The notes under the pieces: generated by a model
Seen by the model: only the letters and a program-made list of their open reading frames with translations
Told to the model about the DNA's origin: nothing
The model's database searches: none
Assembly: GCA_036154955.1 (NCBI GenBank)
Contig: JAYZWL010000088.1
Location: 26,452-90,451, forward strand
Source: Albimonas sp036154955
Lineage (GTDB): Bacteria > Pseudomonadota > Alphaproteobacteria > Rhodobacterales > Rhodobacteraceae
Length of the DNA stretch: 64,000 nt
Direction of reading: 5' to 3'
Part shown: piece after piece, positions 1 to 8,259 of the stretch
Position numbering within the stretch: the first letter of the stretch is position 1
How the letters are laid out: every line of letters begins with the position of its first letter
Translations under genes and position numbers: made by a program

Positions 1-2
1 GC

Positions 3-650
3 GGCGGGCTGGAGCTGATGCGCGAGCTGGAGGCGCCCTACGGCCTCCAGTTCATCGGGCCGACCACGCCGGGCCTCGAAGCCTTCGTGTCCAAGGTGCC
101 GCTGAACGGCGTCGCCGACCTCAAGGGCCTGAAGCTGCGCGCCCCCGAGGGCCTGGTGCAGAACGTGTTCGCCGCGGCGGGCGCCGCCCCGGTGAACCTG
201 CCCGGCTCGGAAGTGTTCACCTCGCTCGACAAGGGCGTGATCGACGCGGCCGACTACACGGTGTTCTCCACCAACCAGGCCCAGGGCCTGAACAAGGTCG
301 CGCCGCATCCGGTCTATCCCGGCTTCCACTCGCTCCCGCTCGTCGAGATCTCGATGAACAAGGAGAAGTGGGACGCCCTGACGCCCGAGCAGCAGGCGGC
401 GATGGAAGCGGCGGTCAAGGAATTCTCCGACTACCAGATCGCCACCATCAAGGCGGCGGACCAGAAGGCGGTGGACGAGGCCAAGGCCGGCGGCGAGATC
501 ACCGTGCACGACTGGTCGGCCGAGGAGCGCGCCAAGTTCCGCGAGATCGCCATGGGCGAGTGGGCCAAGGTCGCCGAGCGGTCGCCGAACGCCAAGAAGG
601 TCTACGAAACCCTCGTGACCTATCTGAAAGACAAGGGCCTGATGAACTGA
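3..650 (+). CDS. dctP: TRAP transporter substrate-binding protein DctP, C-terminal part
   Basis: The open frame runs in from before the window, so only about 215 C-terminal residues are visible and the signal peptide is missing. The sequence fits the DctP (SBP_bac_7) family: a region around 'GLKLRAPEG' followed by a segment on 'TSLDKGVIDAADYT', which is the usual position of the substrate-carboxylate-binding Arg and the family's 'L..GviDg' element, and a lysine-rich helical tail. It is the periplasmic receptor for the membrane subunits encoded just downstream. Its place ahead of sugar-acid dehydratases and DgoK/DgoA suggests that the ligand is an aldonate or related sugar acid (inference). 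Confidence 0.9.
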   Translation, partial: GGLELMRELEAPYGLQFIGPTTPGLEAFVSKVPLNGVADLKGLKLRAPEGLVQNVFAAAGAAPVNLPGSEVFTSLDKGVIDAADYTVFSTNQAQGLNKVAPHPVYPGFHSLPLVEISMNKEKWDALTPEQQAAMEAAVKEFSDYQIATIKAADQKAVDEAKAGGEITVHDWSAEERAKFREIAMGEWAKVAERSPNAKKVYETLVTYLKDKGLMN

Positions 651-658
651 GCCCGTCC

Positions 659-684
659 GGCGCGGGGGGCCCGCCCCCCGCGCC
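659..684 (+). other. Intercistronic hairpin between dctP and dctQ
   Basis: There is an 11-bp perfect GC stem (659-669 with 674-684) and a 4-base loop. It begins 8 bases after the dctP stop codon and has no T run. Such hairpins commonly protect the 3' end of the highly expressed binding-protein mRNA or attenuate read-through into the membrane subunits. That role is inference. Confidence 0.6.
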
Positions 685-765
685 GATCCCGCGGCCCGGC
701 CGGCGCCCGTTCCCGCCGGCGACCCGGCGCCGCCGTTCGCGACCGTGACCGCGGAGCCCCCTGAC

Positions 766-1362
766 ATGACCGATCCCCAAGCCCTGCACGACGGCGCCCC
801 GGAGGCGCCGCTCGAAGAGACGCCCGGCGCGATCCCCGAAGCCGGCCTGCTGGGCCGCTGGATCGACCGCGGCGGCCTGGTCTTCGCCATCGGCATCGGC
901 GCCTCGGCGCTGATCCTGATCCAGGAGGTCGTGCTGCGCTACGTGTTCAACGCGCCGACCATCTGGGCGCATGAGACGACCGTGTTCCTGTGCGGCGTCG
1001 CCTTTATCTACGGCGGGCTCTACTGCGCGTCCCACGACCGGCATATCCGGGTCGTGCTGATCTACGAGGCCCTGCCGGCGCGGGTGCGCCGCGGCCTCGA
1101 CATCGTGATTTCGGTGGTCTGCGCGCTGGCCGCGGCCATGTTCTGCTGGGCCGCCTGGACCATGGTCGCCCGCGCCGCCTTCGCGCCCGACGGAACCGTG
1201 CGGCTGGAGCGCTCGGGCTCTGCCTGGGATCCGGTCTATCCGGCGCTGGTCAAGATCTTCCTGATGCTGGTGATGGGCGTGATGGCGATCCAGTTCCTGA
1301 TTCTGGCGTGGAACTACGCCACGGGGCGGAAAACCGCCGGCGACCGCGGAGGGCGCGTCTGA
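766..1362 (+). CDS. dctQ: TRAP transporter small permease DctQ
   Basis: The protein has about 198 residues, with four hydrophobic segments after a polar N-terminus of about 35 residues, the standard topology of the DctQ subunit. The typical DctQ stretch 'VVLRYVFNAPTIWAHETTVF' sits at the end of helix 1 and start of helix 2. I chose the ATG at 766, which has GGAG about 10 bases upstream. A GTG at 745 would add seven residues but has no ribosome site. The stop overlaps the dctM start (TGATG), so the two are translationally coupled. It forms the inner-membrane complex with DctM. Confidence 0.9.
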   Translation: MTDPQALHDGAPEAPLEETPGAIPEAGLLGRWIDRGGLVFAIGIGASALILIQEVVLRYVFNAPTIWAHETTVFLCGVAFIYGGLYCASHDRHIRVVLIYEALPARVRRGLDIVISVVCALAAAMFCWAAWTMVARAAFAPDGTVRLERSGSAWDPVYPALVKIFLMLVMGVMAIQFLILAWNYATGRKTAGDRGGRV

Positions 1363-2684
1363 TGTCGATGGAGCTTTTCGGCGCGCTCAAGGGCCTGGGG
1401 GTGGAGGGCGGCACGCTGGCGATGTTCGCCATGCTGCTGATCCTGCTGCTGACCGGCATTCCGCTGGCCTTCGTCACGCTGCTGGTGGCGCTGGTCTTCG
1501 CGCTGGGCTGGTTCGGGCCGATGGCGGTGCCGCTGATCACCTCCCGCGTCTATTCCTTCGTCAGCTCCTTCGTCTTCGTCTCGGTCCCGATGTTCGTGCT
1601 GATGGCGGCGATCCTCGACCGCTCGGGCATCGCGCGGGACCTGTTCGACGCGATGAAGCTGGTCGGCGGGCGCCTGCGCGGCGGCGTGGCCATCCAGACC
1701 CTGCTGGTGGCGGTGGTGCTGGCGGCGATGTCGGGGATCATCGGCGGCGAGATCGTGCTGCTGGGCCTGCTGGCGCTGCCGCAGATGCTGCGCCTGGGCT
1801 ACGACCGCAAGCTCGCCATCGGCGTGGTTTGCGCGGGCGGGGCGCTGGGGACGATGGTGCCGCCCTCGATCGTGCTGATCCTCTACGGGCTGACCGCCAA
1901 CGTCTCGATCGGGGAGCTGTTCACCGCCTCCTTCCTGCCGGGCGCGATGCTGGCGGGGTTCTACGTGATCTACGTGCTGATCCGCGCCTATCTCGACCCC
2001 AAGGTCGCGCCGGTGATGGAGCAGAACGAGATTTCGGGCGCTGAAAAGCTGCGCCTGCTCAAGGGCCTGATCCTGCCGGTGATCGTGGTGATCTGCGTGC
2101 TGGGCTCGATCTACGGCGGGATCGCCTCGGTGACCGAGGCCTCGGCGGTGGGCGTGATCGGGGTGCTGATCTCCACCGTGATCCGGGGGGAGTTCACCGT
2201 CTCGCTGGTCAAGGGCGCGGCGCTGCAGACCCTGCGCACGGTCGGCATGATCGTGTGGATCGGCATCGGCGCCTCGGCGCTGGTCGGGGTGTTCAACCTG
2301 ATGGGCGGCATCCGCTTCGTGCAGGAGCTGCTGACCGGCGTCTCCGACAATCCGATGATCGTCATCCTGACCATGATGCTGATCCTGTTCGTGCTGGGCA
2401 TGTTCCTGGACTGGACCGGGATCGCGCTGCTGACCATGCCGATCTTCGTGCCGATCGTGACCAAGCTGGGCTACGACCCGGTGTGGTTCGGGGTGGTGTT
2501 CTGCATGAACATGCAGGTCAGCTTCCTGAGCCCGCCTTTCGGGCCGGCGGCCTTCTACCTGAAATCGGTGGCCCCGCCCGACATCTCGCTGGGCGAGATC
2601 TTCCGCTCGCTGCTGCCCTTCATCGGGATGCAGATGCTCGCCGTGGCGATGCTGATCGCCTTCCCCGGCATCACGGGGCGCTGA
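1362..2684 (+). CDS. dctM: TRAP transporter large permease DctM
   Basis: A 440-residue, strongly hydrophobic protein with about 12-13 membrane segments, the normal length for DctM. It shows the family elements 'LLLTGIPLAFVTLLVALVF' near the N-terminus, the 'GGALGTMVPPSIVLILYG' loop and, near the C-terminus, 'SFLSPPFGPAAFYLKSVAP'. It is the sodium-coupled transport channel. It overlaps dctQ by one base and is followed 3 bases later by the enolase-superfamily gene, so transport and catabolism are co-transcribed. Confidence 0.93.
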   Translation: MSMELFGALKGLGVEGGTLAMFAMLLILLLTGIPLAFVTLLVALVFALGWFGPMAVPLITSRVYSFVSSFVFVSVPMFVLMAAILDRSGIARDLFDAMKLVGGRLRGGVAIQTLLVAVVLAAMSGIIGGEIVLLGLLALPQMLRLGYDRKLAIGVVCAGGALGTMVPPSIVLILYGLTANVSIGELFTASFLPGAMLAGFYVIYVLIRAYLDPKVAPVMEQNEISGAEKLRLLKGLILPVIVVICVLGSIYGGIASVTEASAVGVIGVLISTVIRGEFTVSLVKGAALQTLRTVGMIVWIGIGASALVGVFNLMGGIRFVQELLTGVSDNPMIVILTMMLILFVLGMFLDWTGIALLTMPIFVPIVTKLGYDPVWFGVVFCMNMQVSFLSPPFGPAAFYLKSVAPPDISLGEIFRSLLPFIGMQMLAVAMLIAFPGITGR

Positions 2685-2687
2685 GCG

Positions 2688-3914
2688 ATGGCCCTGCGAC
2701 TCGAAAAACGCCCCGACCTGACCATCGCCCGCGTCGAGACCCTGCGCCTGCGCGAATTCCCGAACCTCGTCTGGGTGATGGTGGAGGCCGACGACGGGAC
2801 CGTCGGCCTCGGCGAAACCTTCTTCGGCGCCTCGGCCGTGGAGGCCTATGTCCACGACTGGTGCGCGCCCCTGCTGCTGGGGCGCGACCCGCTGGCGATC
2901 CCGGCCCGCATGACCAGCCTGCGCGACTATATCGGCTGGCGGGGGGCGGGGGTGGAGACGCGGGCCCTGTCGGCCATCGACATCGCGCTGTGGGACCTGC
3001 GGGCGAAGCATCTGGGCGTGCCGCTGGTGGACGCGCTGGGCGGGCGGGCGCGGCAGGCGATCCGCACCTACAACACCTGCGCCGGCTACCGCTACGTGCG
3101 GTCGGCGGAGGGGCAGAAGGTCGCCAACTGGAACACGCAGGCGGCGGAGGGGCCTTACGAGGACCTCGACGCCTTCCTGACCCGCGCGGGCGAATTGGCG
3201 CTCTCCCTGAAGGACCAGGGCATCGAGGCCATGAAGATCTGGCCCTTCGACCCGGCCGCCGAACGCTCCGGCGGATGGGACATCACCCCCGCGGAACTGC
3301 GCGAGGCGCTGCGGCCGTTCGAGCTGATCCGCGAGGCGGTGGGCGACGACATGGACATCATGGTCGAGTTCCACTCGCTCTGGTCCCCGCCCGTCGCGCG
3401 GCGCCTGTCGCGGGAGCTGAAGCGCTTCGGCACCTACTGGCACGAGGACCCGTTCCGACTGGAGAACCTCGCGGACCTCAAGGAATACGCGCGCCACACC
3501 GACGCGCTGATCTGCGCGTCGGAGACGCTGCCCTCCCTCCACGCCTTCCGGGAATATCTGGAAACCGGCGTCGCGGGGGTGGCGATGCTGGATCTGGGCT
3601 GGTGCGGCGGCGTCTCCGCCGCGCGCAAGATCGCGGGCATGGCGGAGGCGTATCAGGTCCCCGTCGCGCCGCATGACTGCACGGGGCCGGTGGTCTACGC
3701 CGCCTCCTGCCACCTGTCCCTGCACGCGCCCAACGCGCTGGTGCAGGAATCGGTGCGCGCCTTCTACACCGGCTGGCATCTTGAGCTGGCCGAAGCCGTG
3801 CCGACCCCCGTGGGCGGCATGATCGACGTGAGCGACGCCCCCGGCCATGGCGTGACCCTGCGCCCGGGCCTTGTCGACCGCCCGGACGCGCTGCGGCGCG
3901 CGTCCGCGGCCTGA
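2688..3914 (+). CDS. Enolase-superfamily sugar-acid dehydratase (mandelate racemase/muconate lactonizing family)
   Basis: A 408-residue protein with the two-domain MR/MLE layout: an alpha+beta lid (about 1-125) and a barrel (about 140-380). Candidate metal ligands at barrel strand ends are E227 (VEFH), E253 (HEDP) and E279 (SETL). K183 (MKIWPF), H229, D302 and H329 (PHDC) are candidate acid/base residues. Families of this type dehydrate aldonates such as galactonate, gluconate or fuconate to 2-keto-3-deoxy acids. The exact substrate cannot be read from sequence, but the downstream DgoK and DgoA genes favour a galacto-configured acid or a C6 analogue. It sits between the TRAP genes and a second, unrelated dehydratase. 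Confidence 0.82.
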   Translation: MALRLEKRPDLTIARVETLRLREFPNLVWVMVEADDGTVGLGETFFGASAVEAYVHDWCAPLLLGRDPLAIPARMTSLRDYIGWRGAGVETRALSAIDIALWDLRAKHLGVPLVDALGGRARQAIRTYNTCAGYRYVRSAEGQKVANWNTQAAEGPYEDLDAFLTRAGELALSLKDQGIEAMKIWPFDPAAERSGGWDITPAELREALRPFELIREAVGDDMDIMVEFHSLWSPPVARRLSRELKRFGTYWHEDPFRLENLADLKEYARHTDALICASETLPSLHAFREYLETGVAGVAMLDLGWCGGVSAARKIAGMAEAYQVPVAPHDCTGPVVYAASCHLSLHAPNALVQESVRAFYTGWHLELAEAVPTPVGGMIDVSDAPGHGVTLRPGLVDRPDALRRASAA

Positions 3915-3928
3915 GAGGAGAGGAGCCG

Positions 3929-5719
3929 ATGACCGACGCCCCCAAGAAGCTCCGTTCCCGCGCCTGGTTCGACAACCCCGACGACCCGGCGATGACCGCG
4001 CTCTATCTGGAGCGCTACCTGAACTACGGCCTGACCCGCGACGAGCTGCAGTCCGGCAAGCCGATCATCGGCATCGCCCAGACCGGCTCCGACCTCAGCC
4101 CGTGCAACCGTCCGCTGATGGAACATGCCAAACGGGTGCGCGAGGGCATCCGCGAAGCGGGGGGCATCTGCATCGAATTCCCGGTGCATCCGATCCAGGA
4201 GACGGGAAAGCGCCCCACCGCGTCGCTGGACCGCAACCTCGCCTATCTGGGGCTGGTCGAGGTGCTTTACGGCTATCCCATCGACGGCGTGGTGCTGGCC
4301 ATCGGCTGCGACAAGACCACGCCCGCCTGCCTGATGGCGGCGGCCACCGTGGACATTCCGGCCATCGCCCTCTCCGGCGGGCCGATGCTCAACGGCTGGT
4401 ACAAGGGGGAGCGCGCTGGCTCCGGCTCGATCATCTGGAAGGCGCGCGAGCTGCTGGCCGAAGGCAAGATCGACTACGAGGGCTTCATGGAGATGGCGGC
4501 CGCCTCCGCCCCCTCTCCGGGCTGGTGCAACACCATGGGCACCGCGACCACGATGAACAGCCTGGCCGAGGCCCTGGGCATGTCCCTGCCCGGCTGCGCC
4601 GCCATCCCCGCCCCGCATCGGGAGCGCGCCCAGATCGCCTACGAGACCGGCAAGCGCATCGTCGACATGGTGCGCGAGGACCTCAAGCCCTCGGACATCC
4701 TGACGCGCGAGGCGTTCGAAAACGCCATCGCGCTGTGCTCCGCCATCGGGGGGTCCACCAACGCGCCGGTGCATATCGCCGCGATCGCCCGCCATGCGGG
4801 CGTCGAGCTGGACCTGACGGAGTGGGAGCGGATCGGGCGCGACATTCCGCTGATCGTGAATCTTCAGCCGGCGGGCAAGTATCTGGCGGAGGACTTCCAC
4901 CGCGCCGGCGGCGTCCCCGCCGTGATCGGCGCGATGATCGAGAAGGGCCTGATCCGCGAAGGCGCCCTGACCGTCACCGGCAAGACGATGGGTGAGAACT
5001 GCCGCGGCAAGGCGTCCGAGGACGCGGACGTGATCCGGTCCTTCGACGACCCGATCCAGAAGGCCGCCGGCTTCCGCGTCATGCGCGGGAACCTGTTCGA
5101 CAACGCGATCATGAAAACCTCGACCATCACGCCCGATTTCCGGCGGCGGTATCTGTCGAACCCCGACGATCCCGACGCCTTCGAGGGCCGTGTCATCGTC
5201 TTCGACGGGCCCGAGGACTTTCACCACCGCATCGACGATCCCTCGCTCGCCATCGACGAAAACTGCATCCTGGTGATGCGCGGCGCCGGCCCCATCGGCT
5301 ATCCGGGCGCGGCCGAGGTGGTGAACATGCGCGCCCCCGACTATCTGCTGAAACGGGGGATCCACGAACTGCCCTGCATCGGCGACGGGCGGCAGTCGGG
5401 GACGTCGGGCTCGCCCTCGATCCTCAACGCCTCGCCCGAGGCGGCGGCGAACGGGCCGCTGGCGCTGCTGCGCACCGGCGACCGGCTGCGGGTGGACATG
5501 AAGACCGGCTCGGTCGACGCGATCCTGACCGAGGCGGACTGGGCGACCCGCCGGGCGGAGCTGGAGGCGGCGGGCGGCTACGCCTATCCTGACCACCAGA
5601 CCCCGTGGCAGGAGATCCAGCGCGGCTGCGTCGACCAGCTCGGCGCCGGCATGGTCCTGAAACCGGCGGTGAAATATCAGCGCATCGCGGCGAAGGGGAT
5701 GCCGCGGGACAATCACTGA
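3929..5719 (+). CDS. IlvD/Edd-family [2Fe-2S] sugar-acid dehydratase
   Basis: A 596-residue cytoplasmic protein with the three cluster cysteines of the sugar-acid branch of IlvD/Edd: C59 (SPCNRP), C127 (GCDKTTPAC) and C200 (GWCNTMGT). From memory, the same numbering occurs in rhizobial L-arabinonate dehydratase, an enzyme reported to accept D-galactonate and D-fuconate as well. The C-terminal 'GDGRQSGTSGSPSILNASPE' carries the expected catalytic Ser region. A strong GGAGAGGAG precedes the ATG. It would make a 2-keto-3-deoxy acid for the kinase and aldolase that follow. Pentonate or hexonate specificity is undetermined. Confidence 0.88.
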   Translation: MTDAPKKLRSRAWFDNPDDPAMTALYLERYLNYGLTRDELQSGKPIIGIAQTGSDLSPCNRPLMEHAKRVREGIREAGGICIEFPVHPIQETGKRPTASLDRNLAYLGLVEVLYGYPIDGVVLAIGCDKTTPACLMAAATVDIPAIALSGGPMLNGWYKGERAGSGSIIWKARELLAEGKIDYEGFMEMAAASAPSPGWCNTMGTATTMNSLAEALGMSLPGCAAIPAPHRERAQIAYETGKRIVDMVREDLKPSDILTREAFENAIALCSAIGGSTNAPVHIAAIARHAGVELDLTEWERIGRDIPLIVNLQPAGKYLAEDFHRAGGVPAVIGAMIEKGLIREGALTVTGKTMGENCRGKASEDADVIRSFDDPIQKAAGFRVMRGNLFDNAIMKTSTITPDFRRRYLSNPDDPDAFEGRVIVFDGPEDFHHRIDDPSLAIDENCILVMRGAGPIGYPGAAEVVNMRAPDYLLKRGIHELPCIGDGRQSGTSGSPSILNASPEAAANGPLALLRTGDRLRVDMKTGSVDAILTEADWATRRAELEAAGGYAYPDHQTPWQEIQRGCVDQLGAGMVLKPAVKYQRIAAKGMPRDNH

Positions 5720-5726
5720 CCGCGCC

Positions 5727-6653
5727 ATGACCGACACGCCTGTCATCGGCCTCGACTGGGGCACCAGCTCCCTGCGCGCCTACCTGCTGGGCCCCGACGG
5801 CGTGCGGGACCGGCGGGAAAGCGCGCAGGGCCTGCGGGCCCTGCCCGCGGGCGGCTTCGCGGCGGCCTTCGCCGAGGCGGTGGCGGGCTGGCCGACCGAC
5901 GCGCCGGTGCTGATGGCCGGCATGGTCGGCGCCCGCACCGGCTGGCGCGAGGCGCCTTACGTGGAGATCGCCGCCGGCGGCGCGGGGCTCGACGCGCTGG
6001 CCGCCGGGCTGGTCGACATGTCCGACCTCGCGGGCCGCCCCGCGAAGCTGGTCCCCGGCGTCAGCGACCCCGCCGGCCCGGACGTGATGCGCGGGGAGGA
6101 GACGCAGCTTGTCGGCGCCGCCGCGCAGGCGGGCGACGGCATGGTGGTCCTGCCCGGCAGCCATTCCAAATGGGCGACCCTGCGCGACGGCCGCATCGCG
6201 GGGTTCCGCACCGCGATGACCGGGGAGCTTTTCGCCGCGCTGAGCCGCGCCACCCTCCTCGCCGACACCATCGAGCCGCCCGCCGACGCGGCGGAGGACG
6301 CCGCGGGCTTCGACGCCGGCCTCGCCGCCGCGCGGAAGCTGGCCGCGCCCGGCGACCTGCTCACGGCCTTCTTCGCGATCCGCGCGCAGGTGCTGTTCGG
6401 GGCGCTGCCCGCGGGGCGCGCGGGCGGCTATCTCTCGGGCCTGCTGATCGGGGCCGAGATCGCGGCGAACCTGCCGGCCGACCCCGCCTCCGCGCCCCCG
6501 GTGCGCATCGTCGCCGCCCCCGGCCTCGCCGCCCGCTACGCGCGCGCGCTCTCGGCCTTCGGGGCCGCGCCCCGCATCCTTCCCACCGACCTCGCCGCCG
6601 ACGGCCTCGCGGCGCTGGCCGCCGCCGCCCGGCTTCAAGGAGCGCCCGCATGA
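5727..6653 (+). CDS. dgoK: 2-dehydro-3-deoxygalactonokinase
   Basis: A 308-residue member of the DgoK family. It has the N-terminal phosphate loop 'GLDWGTSSLRAYLLG', the family stretch 'LMAGMVGARTGWREAPYVE' and 'VLPGSHSKWATL' in the middle, followed by 'TGELFAALSRATLL'. It phosphorylates 2-keto-3-deoxygalactonate at O6 in the De Ley-Doudoroff route. It starts 7 bases after the dehydratase stop and overlaps the aldolase gene by ATGA, so kinase and aldolase are coupled. Confidence 0.92.
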   Translation: MTDTPVIGLDWGTSSLRAYLLGPDGVRDRRESAQGLRALPAGGFAAAFAEAVAGWPTDAPVLMAGMVGARTGWREAPYVEIAAGGAGLDALAAGLVDMSDLAGRPAKLVPGVSDPAGPDVMRGEETQLVGAAAQAGDGMVVLPGSHSKWATLRDGRIAGFRTAMTGELFAALSRATLLADTIEPPADAAEDAAGFDAGLAAARKLAAPGDLLTAFFAIRAQVLFGALPAGRAGGYLSGLLIGAEIAANLPADPASAPPVRIVAAPGLAARYARALSAFGAAPRILPTDLAADGLAALAAAARLQGAPA

Positions 6654-7285
6654 TCGACCTCGACGCCGCCCTCGCCCGCCTGCCGCTGCTCGCCATCCTG
6701 CGCGGCATCACCCCGCCGGAGGCCGGCCCGGTGGGCCGGGCGCTGGTCGGGGCGGGTTTCTCGATCCTCGAAGCGCCGCTGAACTCGCCGGATCCCTATG
6801 ACAGCATTCGCCAGCTCGCGGACGCCCATGGCGAGACCTGCCTCATCGGCGCCGGCACCGTGCTGACGCCCGAGCAGGTGCAGCGCACGGCGGATGCGGG
6901 GGGGCGGATCATCGTCTCCCCCAATTTCAACGCCGAAGTGGTGCGCGCCACCAAGCGGCTGGGCCTCGTCTCCTGCCCCGGCGTGTTCACCCCGTCGGAG
7001 GCCTTCGCCGCGCTCGACGCCGGCGCGGACTGCCTGAAGATCTTCCCCGGCGACGCCATCGCGCCCGGCTTCGTCAAGGCGATCCGGGCGGTGCTGCCCG
7101 CTGGGACGCGCATCGTGGTCACCGGGGGCGTGGGCGCGGCCAATCTGGCGGACTTCATGGCGGCGGGGGCGAGCGGCGCGGGCATCGGCTCCGCCCTCTA
7201 CAAGCCCGGCCGGTCGGCGGAGGAGGTCGGGCGGCTCGCCGCGGAGCTCGTCGCCGCGGCGGCGGCTGCGAAGGCGGGCGCATGA
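6650..7285 (+). CDS. dgoA: 2-dehydro-3-deoxy-6-phosphogalactonate aldolase
   Basis: A 211-residue class I aldolase of the KDPG/KDPGal family. The Schiff-base lysine is K130 (DCLKIFPGD) and the partner Glu is E41 in 'ILEAPLNSPDP'. The 'PLNSP' signature favours the galacto (DgoA) rather than the gluco (Eda) branch. It cleaves KDPGal to pyruvate and glyceraldehyde-3-phosphate. The ATG at 6650 overlaps the dgoK stop and is preceded by AAGGAG. The Ala-rich tail overlaps the next kinase gene by ATGA. Confidence 0.93.
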   Translation: MIDLDAALARLPLLAILRGITPPEAGPVGRALVGAGFSILEAPLNSPDPYDSIRQLADAHGETCLIGAGTVLTPEQVQRTADAGGRIIVSPNFNAEVVRATKRLGLVSCPGVFTPSEAFAALDAGADCLKIFPGDAIAPGFVKAIRAVLPAGTRIVVTGGVGAANLADFMAAGASGAGIGSALYKPGRSAEEVGRLAAELVAAAAAAKAGA

Positions 7286-8202
7286 GCCGGGGTCTCGACA
7301 TCCTCACCCTCGGCGAGCCGCTGGTCGAGTTCAACGAGACCGAGCCCGGCCGCTGGCTGGAGGGCTTCGGCGGCGACGTGTCCAACGTCGCCATCGCCGC
7401 GGCCCGTCTGGGCGCCCGCGCCGGCATCGCCGCGCGTCTGGGCGCGGACGGCTTCGGCGACGCGCTGGCGGCGCTGTGGGCGCGGGAGGGGGTCGACGCC
7501 TCCGCCGTCGCGCGGGACGACCAGGCCCAGACCGGGCTTTATTTCGTGCGCCACGGCCCGGACGGGCACGCATTCGAATACCGCCGCGCCGGGTCCGCCG
7601 CGGCCCGGATGAAGCCCGCGGACCTGCCGCTGGACGCCATTCGGGGGGCGCGCTGCCTGCATCTCTCCGGCATCTCCCAGGCCATTTCGGACAGCGCCGC
7701 CGAGGCCGGTTTCGCCGCCATCGAGGCCGCCCGCGCCGCCGGCGTCCCGGTCTCCTACGACCCCAACCTGCGCCTGCGCCTGTGGCCGCTCGACCGCGCG
7801 CGCGAGGTGATCCACGCCGCCATGTCCCGGGTCGACATCGCCCTGCCCGGCCTCGACGACGCGAAGCTTCTGACCGGGAAGGACACGCCTGACGCGGTCT
7901 GCGACGCCTATCTCGCGCTCGGCGCCAGGGTGGTGGCGCTGACGCTGGGGGCGGAGGGGGTGATGGTCGCGACGCCCGAGACCCGCGCCTCGATCCCCGC
8001 CCGCAAGGCCCGCGCGGTCGACGCCACCGGGGCGGGCGACTGCTTCGACGGCGCCTTCCTGACCCGGTGGCTGGAGACGGGGGACGCGCTGGAGGCCGCG
8101 CGCTTCGCCTCCTGCGCCGCGTCGCTTTCGGTGGAGGGCTGGGGCGCCGTGGCCCCCCTGCCCCGCCGCGCGGCGGTGGAGGCGGCGCTCTCCGCCGGCT
8201 GA
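7282..8202 (+). CDS. kdgK: PfkB-family sugar kinase, probably 2-keto-3-deoxygluconate kinase
   Basis: A 306-residue ribokinase-fold protein. It has the N-terminal glycine motif 'GGDVSNVAIAAARLGARAG' and the C-terminal PfkB signature 'DATGAGDCFDGAF' with the catalytic Asp in GAGD. 'YDPNLRLRLWP' is the form usual in KDG kinases. Together with dgoK it gives the operon two kinases for 2-keto-3-deoxy acids, perhaps one per epimer. It is the last gene of the sugar-acid operon and converges with arsJ. Confidence 0.8.
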   Translation: MSRGLDILTLGEPLVEFNETEPGRWLEGFGGDVSNVAIAAARLGARAGIAARLGADGFGDALAALWAREGVDASAVARDDQAQTGLYFVRHGPDGHAFEYRRAGSAAARMKPADLPLDAIRGARCLHLSGISQAISDSAAEAGFAAIEAARAAGVPVSYDPNLRLRLWPLDRAREVIHAAMSRVDIALPGLDDAKLLTGKDTPDAVCDAYLALGARVVALTLGAEGVMVATPETRASIPARKARAVDATGAGDCFDGAFLTRWLETGDALEAARFASCAASLSVEGWGAVAPLPRRAAVEAALSAG

Positions 8203-8238
8203 GCCCGCGACGGGCAGGCGACGGGCCAGCGAGGGGGG

Positions 8239-8259
8239 CCGGCGCGGATCACGCGCCGG
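8239..8259. terminator. Hairpin between convergent kdgK and arsJ
   Basis: An 8-bp stem (8239-8246 with 8252-8259) with a 5-base loop that contains the arsJ stop codon. There is no T run. It lies where the two convergent transcripts end, so a shared termination role is plausible but not shown. Confidence 0.4.

Noticed and set aside
1314..3848. A minus-strand open frame of over 800 codons antisense to dctM and the enolase-superfamily gene
   Set aside because: It is His/Arg/Gln/Asp-rich low-complexity protein with no recognisable domain; it mirrors the codon pattern of the real plus-strand genes, as expected at very high GC.
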